Positions 25,541 through 34,051 of a stretch of 44,548 bases of DNA are shown piece after piece. Origin of the DNA: Clostridium sp. UBA4108 (GTDB taxonomy: Bacteria > Bacillota > Clostridia > Clostridiales > Clostridiaceae); assembly GCA_002381695.1 (NCBI GenBank), contig DFXM01000013.1, positions 1 through 44,548 on the forward strand. Direction: 5' to 3'. The notes under the pieces are model-generated. The model had not been told where the DNA came from. It did no database searches and was given only the letters and a program-made list of their open reading frames with translations. A program made the translations under genes and the position numbers. Position 1 is the stretch's first letter. Each line of letters starts with the position of its first letter.

Positions 25541-25578
25541 AAATCCTAAACCCTTGATATATCAAGGGTTTAGGATTT
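25541..25578 (-). terminator. 38-bp perfect palindrome, probable terminator of a lost groEL
   Basis: Two 18-bp arms with a central AT (25541-25558, 25561-25578), GC-containing (CCTAAACCCTTG), starting 3 nt after the stop codon of the groEL-like remnant. It is followed by TTTTC in the minus direction. Confidence 0.75.
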
Positions 25579-25581
25579 CCC

Positions 25582-25601
25582 TTACATCATTCCGCCCATG
25601 C
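25582..25601 (-). pseudogene. Remnant of the 3' end of a Bacillus-type groEL
   Basis: Twenty nucleotides on the minus strand read ...M-G-G-M-M-stop (ATG GGC GGA ATG ATG TAA preceded by GC), the usual end of Bacillales GroEL (GGMGGMM). The reading frame breaks immediately upstream: the next codon but one is a stop. The match is short, but it is followed at once by a terminator-like palindrome, as expected at a gene end. It appears to mark the right junction of the imported segment. A chance match cannot be excluded. Confidence 0.55.
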
Positions 25602-25670
25602 TTTATTTCCAATGATATTTTCCTATACTCTTCAATGCTTTAAGTTAAAATTCTTCAATATCAATTAAAA

Positions 25671-25729
25671 CAAAAATGAGAAAAATTCCATTTTGTGTTT
25701 TACAATGTCAAATGAAATCTTTCTCACTT
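25671..25729 (-). terminator. Terminator of the nucleoside kinase gene
   Basis: A 20-bp stem with three G-U pairs (25710-25729 with 25674-25693), then TTTTTG. Native-looking AT-rich sequence; the imported block begins just beyond it. Confidence 0.8.
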
Positions 25730-25745
25730 TTATTTGTATTTTCTT

Positions 25746-27401
25746 TTAATATTGATAAAAACAACTTCCTCCAATAAACTCCCGCAATAATGAGTTCGTT
25801 GGTACCACATCTTTACCTATCTCCTTAAAAAAGTGTAAAAATTCTATAAGTCTTCTCGCTTCATTATAAACAGAGCTATCTTTTGGTACTTTATAAAGTT
25901 CTGTCAATGCATCTCTTTTCAATACCGCTAATTCATATATTAAAGCTGAATTAAACATAGCATCTGCTTGCTCTTGATATATAAAAATACTCTTTTCCTC
26001 TCCTCTTCTTATGGATGGCCACATCTTCAACGTATACTCCACATCATATCCTCTTGATAGATAATCTCTCACAATTCTTCTAAGCATCCTTACATCTGTA
26101 GTAGCTACTCTATTATGATCGTCCATGTTTATTTGAGTAAGGGGACTTATATATATCTTAAATTTATGCTTATGTTCAATTGAGGAGGTCAAAGTTTCAT
26201 TTAATCCATGAATACCCTCTACTAGAACTACTCCATTGGCTGGCAGCTTAAGTTTATGACCATTCCACTCTCTTTTTCCTGTTTTAAAATTATAATTAGG
26301 AATTTCTATTTCCTGTCCATTCAATAATTGTTCTAAATGTTCATTAAATAATTTTAAGTCTAGGGCATAAATAGTTTCAAAATCATACTCCCCATTCTCA
26401 TCCTTAGGACTGTCTTCTCTATTTACAAAGTAATCATCTAGGGAAATAGGGATTGGTATCAATCCATTAACTCTTAATTGTACTCCTAATCTATGAGCAA
26501 ATGTTGTCTTTCCTGAAGAGGAAGGACCAGCTATTAACACAAGCTTGATATCTCTCTTTTTAAAAATTTTATCTGCTATGTTAGCTATTTTTTTCTCCTG
26601 CAATGCCTCCGCTACTCTTACTAGCGTAACTTTCTCACCTTGGTCAATAAATTTATTTAAGGCTGCAACGTTTGATACGTTTAGTATTTCTCCCCATTTT
26701 TCCGCCTCATAAAAGACTTTTGCTAATTTTTTATGATTCTCAAACCTAGGTATTTTAGTAGGCTCTTCAATAGTTGGAAATCTTAAAATAAATCCAGGCT
26801 CATAATATATCAAATCAAAATATTTTAATACCCCCGTAGAATAAGCCATAGGACCATAAAAATAATTTGAGTCCTCATTAATTTTATATAAAGTTATCTC
26901 CTCTTCTTTCACCTCTGAGAATAACTCCACTTTAGAATCTAATCCATTTTTCTCTAAAACCTTTAATGCTTTTTCTTTTGAGTAAACAGATTTTTCTATA
27001 ATAATGTCTTCATCTATAAGTTCCTTCATTTTATTTTTTATAACATAAATATCATCAACACATAGATGACCTTCTTTATCAATTTCACCAAATAATCCCT
27101 TACTTAAAGAATGCTCAATAGTTATTTTACTTTGTGGAAATAAGTGTTTAACAGCTTCAATTAAAACAAACTGTAGCGTCCTTATATAGGTCATCATACC
27201 AATTTTTGTAGATATATCTACAAGATTCAAATCGCAATCTTCTTGTATTTGCTCTCCCAATTCCCTTAGTTGCCCATTAATTTCTACAAGAACTATAGGT
27301 ATTTCATCGCTTAAATTATATTTATTTATTATTTCATTGCAAGTTATATTTCTTGGAACTTCTAATATTTTACCTTTTACTTTAACTCTTACTATACTCA
27401 T
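25746..27401 (-). CDS. Nucleoside (uridine-type) kinase with ThrRS-like N-terminal half
   Basis: 551 residues. TGS domain 3-62, then a segment resembling the second additional domain of threonyl-tRNA synthetase (about 65-210, HLFPQSKITIEHSLSKGLFGEI), then a phosphoribulokinase/uridine-kinase domain with P-loop LIAGPSSSGKTTFAHRL (290-306) and PISLDDYFVNREDSP. It lacks ThrRS catalytic and anticodon domains, so it should phosphorylate a nucleoside, not charge tRNA. This fusion is common in clostridia; the role of the ThrRS-like part is not known to me. Start ATG at 27401. Divergent from yetF across 260 nt of AT-rich DNA with no clear motif. Confidence 0.88.
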   Translation of the reverse strand: MSIVRVKVKGKILEVPRNITCNEIINKYNLSDEIPIVLVEINGQLRELGEQIQEDCDLNLVDISTKIGMMTYIRTLQFVLIEAVKHLFPQSKITIEHSLSKGLFGEIDKEGHLCVDDIYVIKNKMKELIDEDIIIEKSVYSKEKALKVLEKNGLDSKVELFSEVKEEEITLYKINEDSNYFYGPMAYSTGVLKYFDLIYYEPGFILRFPTIEEPTKIPRFENHKKLAKVFYEAEKWGEILNVSNVAALNKFIDQGEKVTLVRVAEALQEKKIANIADKIFKKRDIKLVLIAGPSSSGKTTFAHRLGVQLRVNGLIPIPISLDDYFVNREDSPKDENGEYDFETIYALDLKLFNEHLEQLLNGQEIEIPNYNFKTGKREWNGHKLKLPANGVVLVEGIHGLNETLTSSIEHKHKFKIYISPLTQINMDDHNRVATTDVRMLRRIVRDYLSRGYDVEYTLKMWPSIRRGEEKSIFIYQEQADAMFNSALIYELAVLKRDALTELYKVPKDSSVYNEARRLIEFLHFFKEIGKDVVPTNSLLREFIGGSCFYQY

Positions 27402-27661
27402 CCCTTCACCTCTTTTTCATTTATAGCATGATCGCTACCTTTATTGTTAACTATTAATTATCATATATATCTATTTGAGTCAAATTTTCTTTCAAACCCT
27501 ACAATTTAACAATTATTAATTATATTATATTAGCTCATTCTACATTTGCTTCATAAAAAATTTACTTAATGTCTTAATTTTATTTTATATATAAATTCAT
27601 AAATAAACTATTATATGCACACAATAAATATTAATAATATTTAAATTAGGTGGTATTGTTT

Positions 27662-28354
27662 ATGTTTATATTAGTCTTTAGAACTGCAATTTTATATTTC
27701 TATTTAATATTTATAATGCGTATTATGGGTAAAAGACAGATAGGTCAACTAGAGCCTGTGGATTTAGTTGTAGCTCTTATGATTTCAGAGTTAGCCTCCC
27801 TTCCAATGGCTGATAATAGAATGCCCTTAATCTACTCTATTGTTCCTATTACTACATTAGTGTTTTTTCAAATGACAACTTCTTTTATAGAGCTTAAAAG
27901 TGAATACGTTAGAAGTTTGATAAATGGCGAGCCTAGTATCTTAATTAGGGATGGAACTGTAAATGTAAAAGAACTAAAACATCTTAGATATAATTTAGAT
28001 GACTTATTAGAAGAACTTAGAGTTAAAGGATATTTTAATATAAGAGATGTTCACTATGCCATATTGGAAACCAATGGTAATTTATCTATAATTCCTAAAA
28101 ATTACTGTTCTCCTCCTAATAGAGACGATATGAAAATAAAAGTCCCTGATGAACCACTGCCTATCCCTGTGGTATTAGATGGTAATATAAATTATAAAAA
28201 TTTAGAGCTTATAGGACTTGACGAAAAGTGGCTCTTTAAAGAGTTGAAGAACAAAAGAATTATGAATATAAAAGATGTTTTTGTAGCAATAGTATATTCA
28301 AAAGATAATAAGCTTTATATCCAAAGTAAAGATAAGGAATTTAAGAAAAGTTAA
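27662..28354 (+). CDS. YetF/DUF421 membrane protein
   Basis: 230 residues. Three membrane helices near the N terminus (up to about residue 75), with the conserved KRQIGQLEPVDLVVALMISELASLP, then two cytoplasmic YetF-type domains (EPSILIRDGTVNVKEL...; PIPVVLDGNINYKNLE...). Start ATG 27662 is 8 nt after AGGTGG; a GTG 12 nt upstream sits inside the ribosome site. The next gene (DUF4363) follows by 14 nt, a common pairing in Firmicutes, often in sporulating species. Molecular function unknown. Confidence 0.9.
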   Translation: MFILVFRTAILYFYLIFIMRIMGKRQIGQLEPVDLVVALMISELASLPMADNRMPLIYSIVPITTLVFFQMTTSFIELKSEYVRSLINGEPSILIRDGTVNVKELKHLRYNLDDLLEELRVKGYFNIRDVHYAILETNGNLSIIPKNYCSPPNRDDMKIKVPDEPLPIPVVLDGNINYKNLELIGLDEKWLFKELKNKRIMNIKDVFVAIVYSKDNKLYIQSKDKEFKKS

Positions 28355-28368
28355 AGAGAGGATTTTCT

Positions 28369-28749
28369 ATGAAAAATTTTTTTGTTTCCTATATTTTATT
28401 TATAGTTATGTGCATTTTTCTTTTTTTAGCTAGCAAATATGTAATTCTAACCTGTGACAAAATGCTTGATACTTCCATGAAAATAGAACAGCATATACTT
28501 AATGATGAATGGGATGATTCCTATATTCTCTCCTTCAAGCTTCTTCATATTTATGAGGGGCATGTAAACAACCTAAATTTATTCTTGAATCATTCTGAAT
28601 TTGATAGTATATATAGGCAAGTAATAATGTTAACACAATATGCAAAATGTAATAATAAAGATGAGTCTCTAGCTACTATTCACATGATAAAAACTATGAT
28701 CCATGATGTTAAAACCATAGAATATGTAAACATAAGAAATATTTTATAG
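28369..28749 (+). CDS. DUF4363 family protein
   Basis: 126 residues with an N-terminal signal-anchor helix (residues 4-24) and an outside helical domain (KMLDTSMKIEQHILNDEWDDSY...). DUF4363 proteins usually follow a yetF gene, as here with a 14-nt gap, and probably work with it in the membrane. Start ATG 28369 after AGAGAGG. No known catalytic motif. Confidence 0.8.
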   Translation: MKNFFVSYILFIVMCIFLFLASKYVILTCDKMLDTSMKIEQHILNDEWDDSYILSFKLLHIYEGHVNNLNLFLNHSEFDSIYRQVIMLTQYAKCNNKDESLATIHMIKTMIHDVKTIEYVNIRNIL

Positions 28750-28859
28750 TATGTTATTTCTATTTATTTTTAGATTTCTATTATATACATTTCTTAATAA
28801 TTCATTTACCAAATTCATATGTATTTACAATATTAATGGTTTTTATCTCTAGTAATTAG

Positions 28860-28888
28860 TTACTATTTCATTTATAATAAAATAGTAA
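28860..28888 (+). promoter_or_regulatory. Inverted repeat around the -10 of the aldolase gene
   Basis: TTACTATTT (28860-28868) and AAATAGTAA (28880-28888) flank TATAAT (28873-28878), 36 nt before the start codon. The matching -35 is poor. Placement over the promoter suggests an operator; the protein is unknown. Confidence 0.45.
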
Positions 28889-28923
28889 TGTTTATAAATC
28901 AAGTTTTGAAGGGTGGAATGATT

Positions 28924-29871
28924 ATGGCATTAGTAACTACTAAAGAGATGTTTAAAAAAGCTTTTCAAGGTAATTATGCAATTGGTGCTTTTAACATTAA
29001 TAACATGGAGATTGTTCAAGGAATAGTAGATGGAGCCAAAGCTCAAAATTCTGCAGTTATTCTTCAATGTTCTGCTGGAGCTATTAAATATATGAAACCA
29101 GAATATTTAATACACTTAGTTAAAGCTGCTGTTGAAGAGAGCGGAATTGATATTGCATTACATCTTGATCACGGCGATTCCTTTGAAATATGTAAAAAAT
29201 GTATAGATATAGGATTTACATCAATCATGTTTGATGGTTCTCACTATGATTATGAGGAAAATGTAAAATTAACTAAAGAAGTAGTTGATTATGCTCACTC
29301 AAAAGGTGTTGTAGTTGAAGCTGAGCTTGGTAAACTTGCTGGTGTTGAGGATGATGTTAATGTGTCTGCTAAGGATGCTACTTACACCGATCCAGATCAA
29401 GCAGTGGACTTTGTAAAAAGAACTGGTGTTGATTCCTTGGCTATAGCTATAGGAACTAGCCATGGTGCTTATAAATTCAAAGGAGCTGCTAAACTTGACT
29501 TTGATAGATTAGAAACTATAACAAGAAAATTAGAAGCAGCTGGATTTGAACAATATCCGATAGTTCTTCATGGAGCTTCTTCTGTAGATCCAACATATGT
29601 ACAAATGTGTAATGATAACGGTGGAGCAATCAATGGAGCTAAAGGTGTTCCTGCTGAAATGTTAAGAAAAGCTTCTTCTATGGCTGTATGTAAAATAAAT
29701 ATGGATACTGATATAAGACTATGTATGACAGCTTCAATCAGAAAAGTATTTAATGATAAGCCATCTGAGTTTGATCCAAGAAAATATCTTGGAGTAGGAA
29801 GAACTAACCTACAATCTCTAGTTGAAGACAAAATAAAAGATGTTTTAGGTTCAACTGATTCAATGAAATAA
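28924..29871 (+). CDS. fba: Class II fructose-bisphosphate aldolase
   Basis: Zinc enzyme of glycolysis/gluconeogenesis that splits fructose 1,6-bisphosphate. Family segments: GAFNINNMEIVQGI, LHLDHGDSFEICKKCI (zinc-ligand His and catalytic Asp), FTSIMFDGSHYDYEENV, VEAELGKLAG, IGTSHGAYKF, LHGASSVD and NMDTDIRLCMT. Start ATG 28924 (MALVTTK) has GGGTGG upstream; an ATG 36 nt earlier lacks such a site. 315 residues. Monocistronic, ending at a bidirectional terminator. Confidence 0.94.
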   Translation: MALVTTKEMFKKAFQGNYAIGAFNINNMEIVQGIVDGAKAQNSAVILQCSAGAIKYMKPEYLIHLVKAAVEESGIDIALHLDHGDSFEICKKCIDIGFTSIMFDGSHYDYEENVKLTKEVVDYAHSKGVVVEAELGKLAGVEDDVNVSAKDATYTDPDQAVDFVKRTGVDSLAIAIGTSHGAYKFKGAAKLDFDRLETITRKLEAAGFEQYPIVLHGASSVDPTYVQMCNDNGGAINGAKGVPAEMLRKASSMAVCKINMDTDIRLCMTASIRKVFNDKPSEFDPRKYLGVGRTNLQSLVEDKIKDVLGSTDSMK

Positions 29872-29877
29872 TAACCT

Positions 29878-29908
29878 AAAAATGGGATGTTTCACATCCC
29901 ATTTTTTT
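29878..29908. terminator. Bidirectional terminator between fba and the nucleoid protein gene
   Basis: AAAATGGGATG (29879-29889) and its complement (29895-29905) around a 5-nt loop, followed by a long T-run; it reaches the stop codon of the converging gene. Confidence 0.9.
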
Positions 29909-30944
29909 ATTTTTCTATGTAATTTTTTATGTGCTTTATTATCATATTTATACTTCCATCTCCTACTCTTTCAATCTCAAATCTATTTATATCATTATAA
30001 GCTTCTTCTGATATATATAAATCAATATCCTTATCTATTTTAAGCCTTACTCTTTTAAGCTTCTTATCAACCCATTGCTTATCAATTTGAACTTCTTCTA
30101 CAACTCCATTTTCTTTTACAAAGGTTCTAAAACTCTCTTTCATTTCACTATTGTCATTAAATACTTCTTCAGAGAAAGAATTTAAATTTATATGTTCATC
30201 TTCCTTTAATCTTTTTTTAACTTCTCTTCTAATCTCTTCTTGTTTATCCGCATTTTCTTCTAATACATTTTGAGTCCACTTCTCAGCTACCTTAACAAAC
30301 TGTTTAGTTTGATCTCTTTCATTATCAATAATTGTACATCCTAAATAGTTATCAATAAAGTAGTTTGTTCCGTAATCATTATCATCTTTATTTTTAGTTT
30401 TCTTATCAATAACTAATAGATCATAACTATTATCTGGACTTAATTTTTTTATAAAAGCACACTTTTGTATTCTAGAGCTACTTGCTGGTAGTCCTGTAAA
30501 TTGAGGTACTATTCCTATACCTATTTTCCCCTCTAAGTATTCAATATTATGCATATAGTTTTTAATATAATCCATTTTAAATATACCTAAAAATGCACCA
30601 AACTCAGTGGTAAAAGAAACCGTCAAAAGATCGCAAGAGGGTATGCTGCCTTTAGATCTCATAAGTATAAACATCTGACTAGCCAATTCCTTAGATACAT
30701 TCATTAAAGAATTCTCTCCACTTAAATATTCTTGGGACAGCTCCTTTACTATGTTTCTCTCTTTATTAAAGATCCCATGTTTTAATTCTTCATCTTTTAA
30801 ACATCTTTGTATATGCTTAAATATAAAATTATATATTTCCTCATTTAACTCAAGATGATATTCATTTAATATGGGTTCATCAGCATTATTGTCTAACACG
30901 TGTATTACAGCTTCATTTATATTTATTTCATTTATATATTCCAA
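29907..30944 (-). CDS. NdpA/YejK-type nucleoid-associated protein
   Basis: 345 residues, matching the NA37 family: N-terminal INEAVIHVLDNNADEPILNEYHLEL, central LLTVSFTTEFGAFLGIFKMDY and IVPQFTGLPASSSRIQKCAFIKK. E. coli YejK binds the nucleoid; the Gram-positive members are not well studied. The start is TTG at 30944, 6 nt after GAAGGAGGAG. Divergent from the CYTH gene. Family assigned by overall pattern, function by homology only. Confidence 0.8.
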   Translation of the reverse strand: MEYINEININEAVIHVLDNNADEPILNEYHLELNEEIYNFIFKHIQRCLKDEELKHGIFNKERNIVKELSQEYLSGENSLMNVSKELASQMFILMRSKGSIPSCDLLTVSFTTEFGAFLGIFKMDYIKNYMHNIEYLEGKIGIGIVPQFTGLPASSSRIQKCAFIKKLSPDNSYDLLVIDKKTKNKDDNDYGTNYFIDNYLGCTIIDNERDQTKQFVKVAEKWTQNVLEENADKQEEIRREVKKRLKEDEHINLNSFSEEVFNDNSEMKESFRTFVKENGVVEEVQIDKQWVDKKLKRVRLKIDKDIDLYISEEAYNDINRFEIERVGDGSINMIIKHIKNYIEK

Positions 30945-31145
30945 AATTGCTCCTCCTTCAAAGTAACATTAATAACCAATTAATACATGAATTCGCCTTG
31001 TATTTTATATAAATTAATGATAGTTAATAATTATTTTTTATTTCTTTAACTATTATAACAAATTTGTTTATATAATTATCATAAATTTGTTATAATTTTA
31101 ATGGTAAAATAGTTATATATCTAATTACATAAAGGAGTGTTACCT

Positions 31146-31694
31146 TTGAAAGAAATTGAAACTAGAATAATAAAAATAAATGTAGAGGAAATAAAATATA
31201 AATTAAATTCCTTAGGCTGCAAGAGAGTAAAGGACGAAAATCAAACAAATAATATATATGATTTTCCTGATAGACGACTTTTAAATAATAAAGGATATGC
31301 AAGAATACGCATTGTTAAAGATAACTTAAGCGATACTACAATAAATTATATGACTACTAAGAAATTACTTAGTCAGGATAAGTATAAAATAATGGAAGAA
31401 CATGAGATTGTTATAGATAATAGTGAAGAAGGTGCATTAATCTTTACCTCACTAGGCCTTGAATTAGTGCAATCTGTTAAAAAACATAGGGAAAGCTATA
31501 AATATAAGGATTCTCTAATTGAAATTGATATAAATGATGTAAAGTTTTGTCCATTTCCTTATTTAGAAATCGAATCATATAATGAAGATGAAATAAAAGA
31601 AATAGTAATGCTTCTTGGGTATACTATGAAAGATACTACTTCTAAAACTATATATGAATTACTAAATGATGAAGGCCATGTACAGGGAATATAA
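31146..31694 (+). CDS. CYTH domain protein
   Basis: 182 residues. The metal-triphosphate motif ExExR is present as E-I-E-T-R at the N terminus, with RRLLNNKGYARIRI and YKYKDSLIEIDIND, typical of the tunnel-fold CYTH family (adenylate cyclase type IV, thiamine triphosphatase, tripolyphosphatase). The substrate cannot be read off. The start chosen is TTG 31146, 8 nt after AAAGGAG; the GTG at 31137 overlaps that site. The stop overlaps the next start by one base (TAATG). Confidence 0.85.
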   Translation: MKEIETRIIKINVEEIKYKLNSLGCKRVKDENQTNNIYDFPDRRLLNNKGYARIRIVKDNLSDTTINYMTTKKLLSQDKYKIMEEHEIVIDNSEEGALIFTSLGLELVQSVKKHRESYKYKDSLIEIDINDVKFCPFPYLEIESYNEDEIKEIVMLLGYTMKDTTSKTIYELLNDEGHVQGI

Positions 31695-32563
31695 TGTTCG
31701 GATATGTTACTCCATGTAAAATGGAGCTTAAAATTAAAGATTATGAAGTTTTTAAAGCCTATTACTGTGGCTTGTGCTTGGCATTAAAAAACAATTCAAA
31801 TAATTTATGTAGAATGGCTCTAAATTATGATATGACATTTTTGGCAATACTTATAGATAGTCTTGAGGATTCTAAAGTAGAATCTACCCTTAGCTCTTGC
31901 ATTGCCCATCCGCTAAAGAAAAGGGCTAAAATTATAAATAATAATGCATTAAATTATGCTAGCTTTTGTAATCTAGCCCTAGTATACTATAAACTATTAG
32001 ATGATTATACTGATGATAAAGCTGTATTTAAAAAGCTAACTTCCTTAGGTCTTAAAAAGTACATAACCACAACTAACGAGCTTTCTCCTATAGTTGAAGT
32101 TATAGAAAATAAACTGAAGGAACTAAGTTCCCTTGAAAGAAATAATGAATCTATATCTCTTGATGAGATAAGTGACAAGTTTGCAACTTTAACTGGCTTT
32201 ATTATATCTTATTACTATAAAGATAGTGAATTTTATGATTCCTTATATAATTTAGGTTATAATTTAGGTCGTTGGATTTATATAATTGATGCCTATGATG
32301 ATTTAAAGGAAGATATGAAAAAAAATAAATTTAATGCCCTTAATAAATCTTTTAATATTGACAATTTAGATTATAATGAATTTCTATCCCAATATAGAGA
32401 TAGAATAGAGTTTAACTTAATTCTCAGTGCTAACTCAACTGTAGAAGCTTTAAACGATCTTACTTTAACTAAAAATAAAGATTTGTTATATAACATTTTA
32501 CAATTAGGTTTAATGAATAAAATAGAGAGTATTAAATTAAGGAGTGAAGAAAATCATGATTAA
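31694..32563 (+). CDS. DUF5685 family protein
   Basis: 289 residues. The N terminus MFGYVTPCKMELKIKDYEVFKAYYCGLCLALK is the family hallmark, with several Cys (CKM, YYCGLC, SSCIAHP) that could bind metal. A helical middle contains YSLGYNLGRWIYIIDAYDDL-like residues resembling an isoprenoid-synthase-type helix with acidic DAYDDLKED; whether it binds metal is a guess. Starts one base into the CYTH stop and ends 8 nt inside the J-domain gene, so translation is coupled across the cluster. Confidence 0.8.
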   Translation: MFGYVTPCKMELKIKDYEVFKAYYCGLCLALKNNSNNLCRMALNYDMTFLAILIDSLEDSKVESTLSSCIAHPLKKRAKIINNNALNYASFCNLALVYYKLLDDYTDDKAVFKKLTSLGLKKYITTTNELSPIVEVIENKLKELSSLERNNESISLDEISDKFATLTGFIISYYYKDSEFYDSLYNLGYNLGRWIYIIDAYDDLKEDMKKNKFNALNKSFNIDNLDYNEFLSQYRDRIEFNLILSANSTVEALNDLTLTKNKDLLYNILQLGLMNKIESIKLRSEENHD

Positions 32564-33182
32564 CCCTTATGAGGTTTTAGGAATTAAAGAAAATGCCTCC
32601 CAAGAAGAAATAAAAAAAGCTTATAGAGAAAAGGTTAAACAATATCATCCAGACCAATATGGTGACAATCCCTTAAAGGACTTAGCAGAAGAAAAACTTA
32701 GAGAGATAAATGAAGCCTATGATACTCTAATGAAAAAAACTTCTTCTAATAATTACGGATATAGCAACTCAAATTCTGGATATAATCAAAGTAGCAGCTA
32801 TTCTCAGAATCATTCTAACTCCAGTGATCTTAATGGATTTCAACAGGTTAGAATGGATATAAATCGTGGAGATATACCTTCAGCTGAAAATAGACTTAAC
32901 TCTATTTCTAATAGAAACGCTGAATGGCAATTTTTAATGGGAATGGTTCATTTAAGAAAAGGTTGGTATGATAGTGCATATAATTTAATAAATACAGCTT
33001 GTAGAATGGAACCTAATAACTTTGAGTATAAACAAGCATTAAATCAACTTCATAATAGACAAAATTCCTATAGAAATACATATTATGGTCAACGAAATAG
33101 TTCTAATGACATATGCGATATGTGCTTTAAAATTTGGATGTTAGATACCTGTTGTGAATGTATGGGTGGAAACTGTATTTAA
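32556..33182 (+). CDS. J-domain (DnaJ-like) protein
   Basis: 208 residues. J domain 3-65 with the HPD tripeptide (QYHPDQYG, residues 31-33) that stimulates Hsp70; then a Ser/Asn/Tyr-rich linker, a tetratricopeptide-like helical region (QFLMGMVHLRKGWYDSAYNLINTACRMEP) and a Cys-rich end CDMCFKIWMLDTCCECMGGNC. It lacks the zinc-finger and substrate domains of DnaJ, so it is a specialised co-chaperone. The ATG at 32556 is preferred over the GTG at 32544, which overlaps AAGGAG. Confidence 0.87.
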   Translation: MINPYEVLGIKENASQEEIKKAYREKVKQYHPDQYGDNPLKDLAEEKLREINEAYDTLMKKTSSNNYGYSNSNSGYNQSSSYSQNHSNSSDLNGFQQVRMDINRGDIPSAENRLNSISNRNAEWQFLMGMVHLRKGWYDSAYNLINTACRMEPNNFEYKQALNQLHNRQNSYRNTYYGQRNSSNDICDMCFKIWMLDTCCECMGGNCI

Positions 33183-33214
33183 TATATTTATATAAAAAAT
33201 GAAGGAGGAGAACA

Positions 33215-33718
33215 ATGCATAAAAGTAAGTCATCTAACATAGCTTTAGGAGGATTATTTGTAGCTTTAACACTGGTAGTATTATACTCAGCTACTTTTTT
33301 AAAGTTTAATACATTATTTTTACTAGGGCTAACAGCTGCAATTATACCACTAACAGTAATTACTACGGATGTTAAAAATGCCATACTAGTATATTTAGCT
33401 TCTTTAATGCTATCTTATTTGATTTTACCTGATAAAAGTATATGGCTTTTATATGTCATAATTTTTGGACCCTATGGTATTGCTAAATATTACATTGAAA
33501 GTATGCGTAACACCCCCTTAGAAATTGGTCTCAAACTTTTATACTATAACTGTTCTACCATCTTGTTTTTCTTTATATATAAATTATTATTTGCTCCAGA
33601 TCTGCCTGTAACCTATTCTATAATTTTAGTAATAATAGTAGGTAACATAGCATTTTTTATATTTGATTATGTACTTACTGTATTTATTCAAAGTATAGCA
33701 AATAGAAGATTTAAATAA
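33215..33718 (+). CDS. Small integral membrane protein
   Basis: 167 residues with five or six hydrophobic helices (LGGLFVALTLVVLYSATFL, LFLLGLTAAIIPLTVI, AILVYLASLMLSYLIL, LLYVIIFGPYGIAKYYI and two C-terminal). The GGLFVALTLVVLY start recalls the first helix of ECF-type substrate-binding membrane proteins, but the assignment is not secure. Start ATG 33215 after AAGGAGGAG. Last gene of the CYTH-DUF5685-J-domain cluster, 32 nt after the J-domain gene. Confidence 0.75.
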   Translation: MHKSKSSNIALGGLFVALTLVVLYSATFLKFNTLFLLGLTAAIIPLTVITTDVKNAILVYLASLMLSYLILPDKSIWLLYVIIFGPYGIAKYYIESMRNTPLEIGLKLLYYNCSTILFFFIYKLLFAPDLPVTYSIILVIIVGNIAFFIFDYVLTVFIQSIANRRFK

Positions 33719-33719
33719 C

Positions 33720-33749
33720 TTGACATTAAGTCATAGTTTAATGTATAAT
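33720..33749 (+). promoter_or_regulatory. Consensus promoter of leuS
   Basis: TTGACA (33720-33725), 18-nt spacer, TATAAT (33744-33749): both hexamers are consensus. It predicts a start near 33756, just before the T-box leader. Confidence 0.85.
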
Positions 33750-33767
33750 TTGTGAAAAGTTAATAAA

Positions 33768-33990
33768 TTAATGCAGTGATTAGAAGTAGTACTAAGATAT
33801 TTTATTTTCAGAGAGCTACAGTTTGGTGAGATGTAGTAATGGAAGCTTAGGAACTTGTCTAGGAGTTTACTTGTGATAAACAAGTACGGCTAAAACCGTT
33901 ATATTATATAAGTGAGACCCTTGGGTCTAATTAGAGTGGTACCGCGGAACTATGCTTTCGTCTCTTAATTTTGAGACGAAGGCTTTTTAT
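33768..33990 (+). ncRNA. T-box leader of leuS
   Basis: Contains stem I features (GAGAGCTACAGTTTGGTGAG, 33812-33831), the T-box string AGAGTGGTACCGCGG (33933-33947) that pairs with the uncharged tRNA acceptor end, and a terminator (33954-33964 with 33973-33983, then T-run). Leucine codons CTT and CTA both occur on the 3' side of stem I (33854-33862); I cannot tell which is the specifier. It senses uncharged tRNA-Leu and lets transcription enter leuS. Confidence 0.92.
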
Positions 33991-34051
33991 TTTGTTTAAG
34001 GCATATTAAAAAATAATTTAAATATATCAATGTTTAATAGGAGGAAAAAAT

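Noticed and set aside
23600..25620. Insertion sequence or prophage fragment
   Set aside because: No transposase or integrase, no terminal inverted repeats or target duplication; the only cargo is a metabolic gene with its own control region.
25746..27401. Threonyl-tRNA synthetase fragment
   Set aside because: The TGS and ThrRS-like parts are followed by a complete kinase domain with P-loop; it is the known nucleoside kinase fusion, not a broken synthetase.
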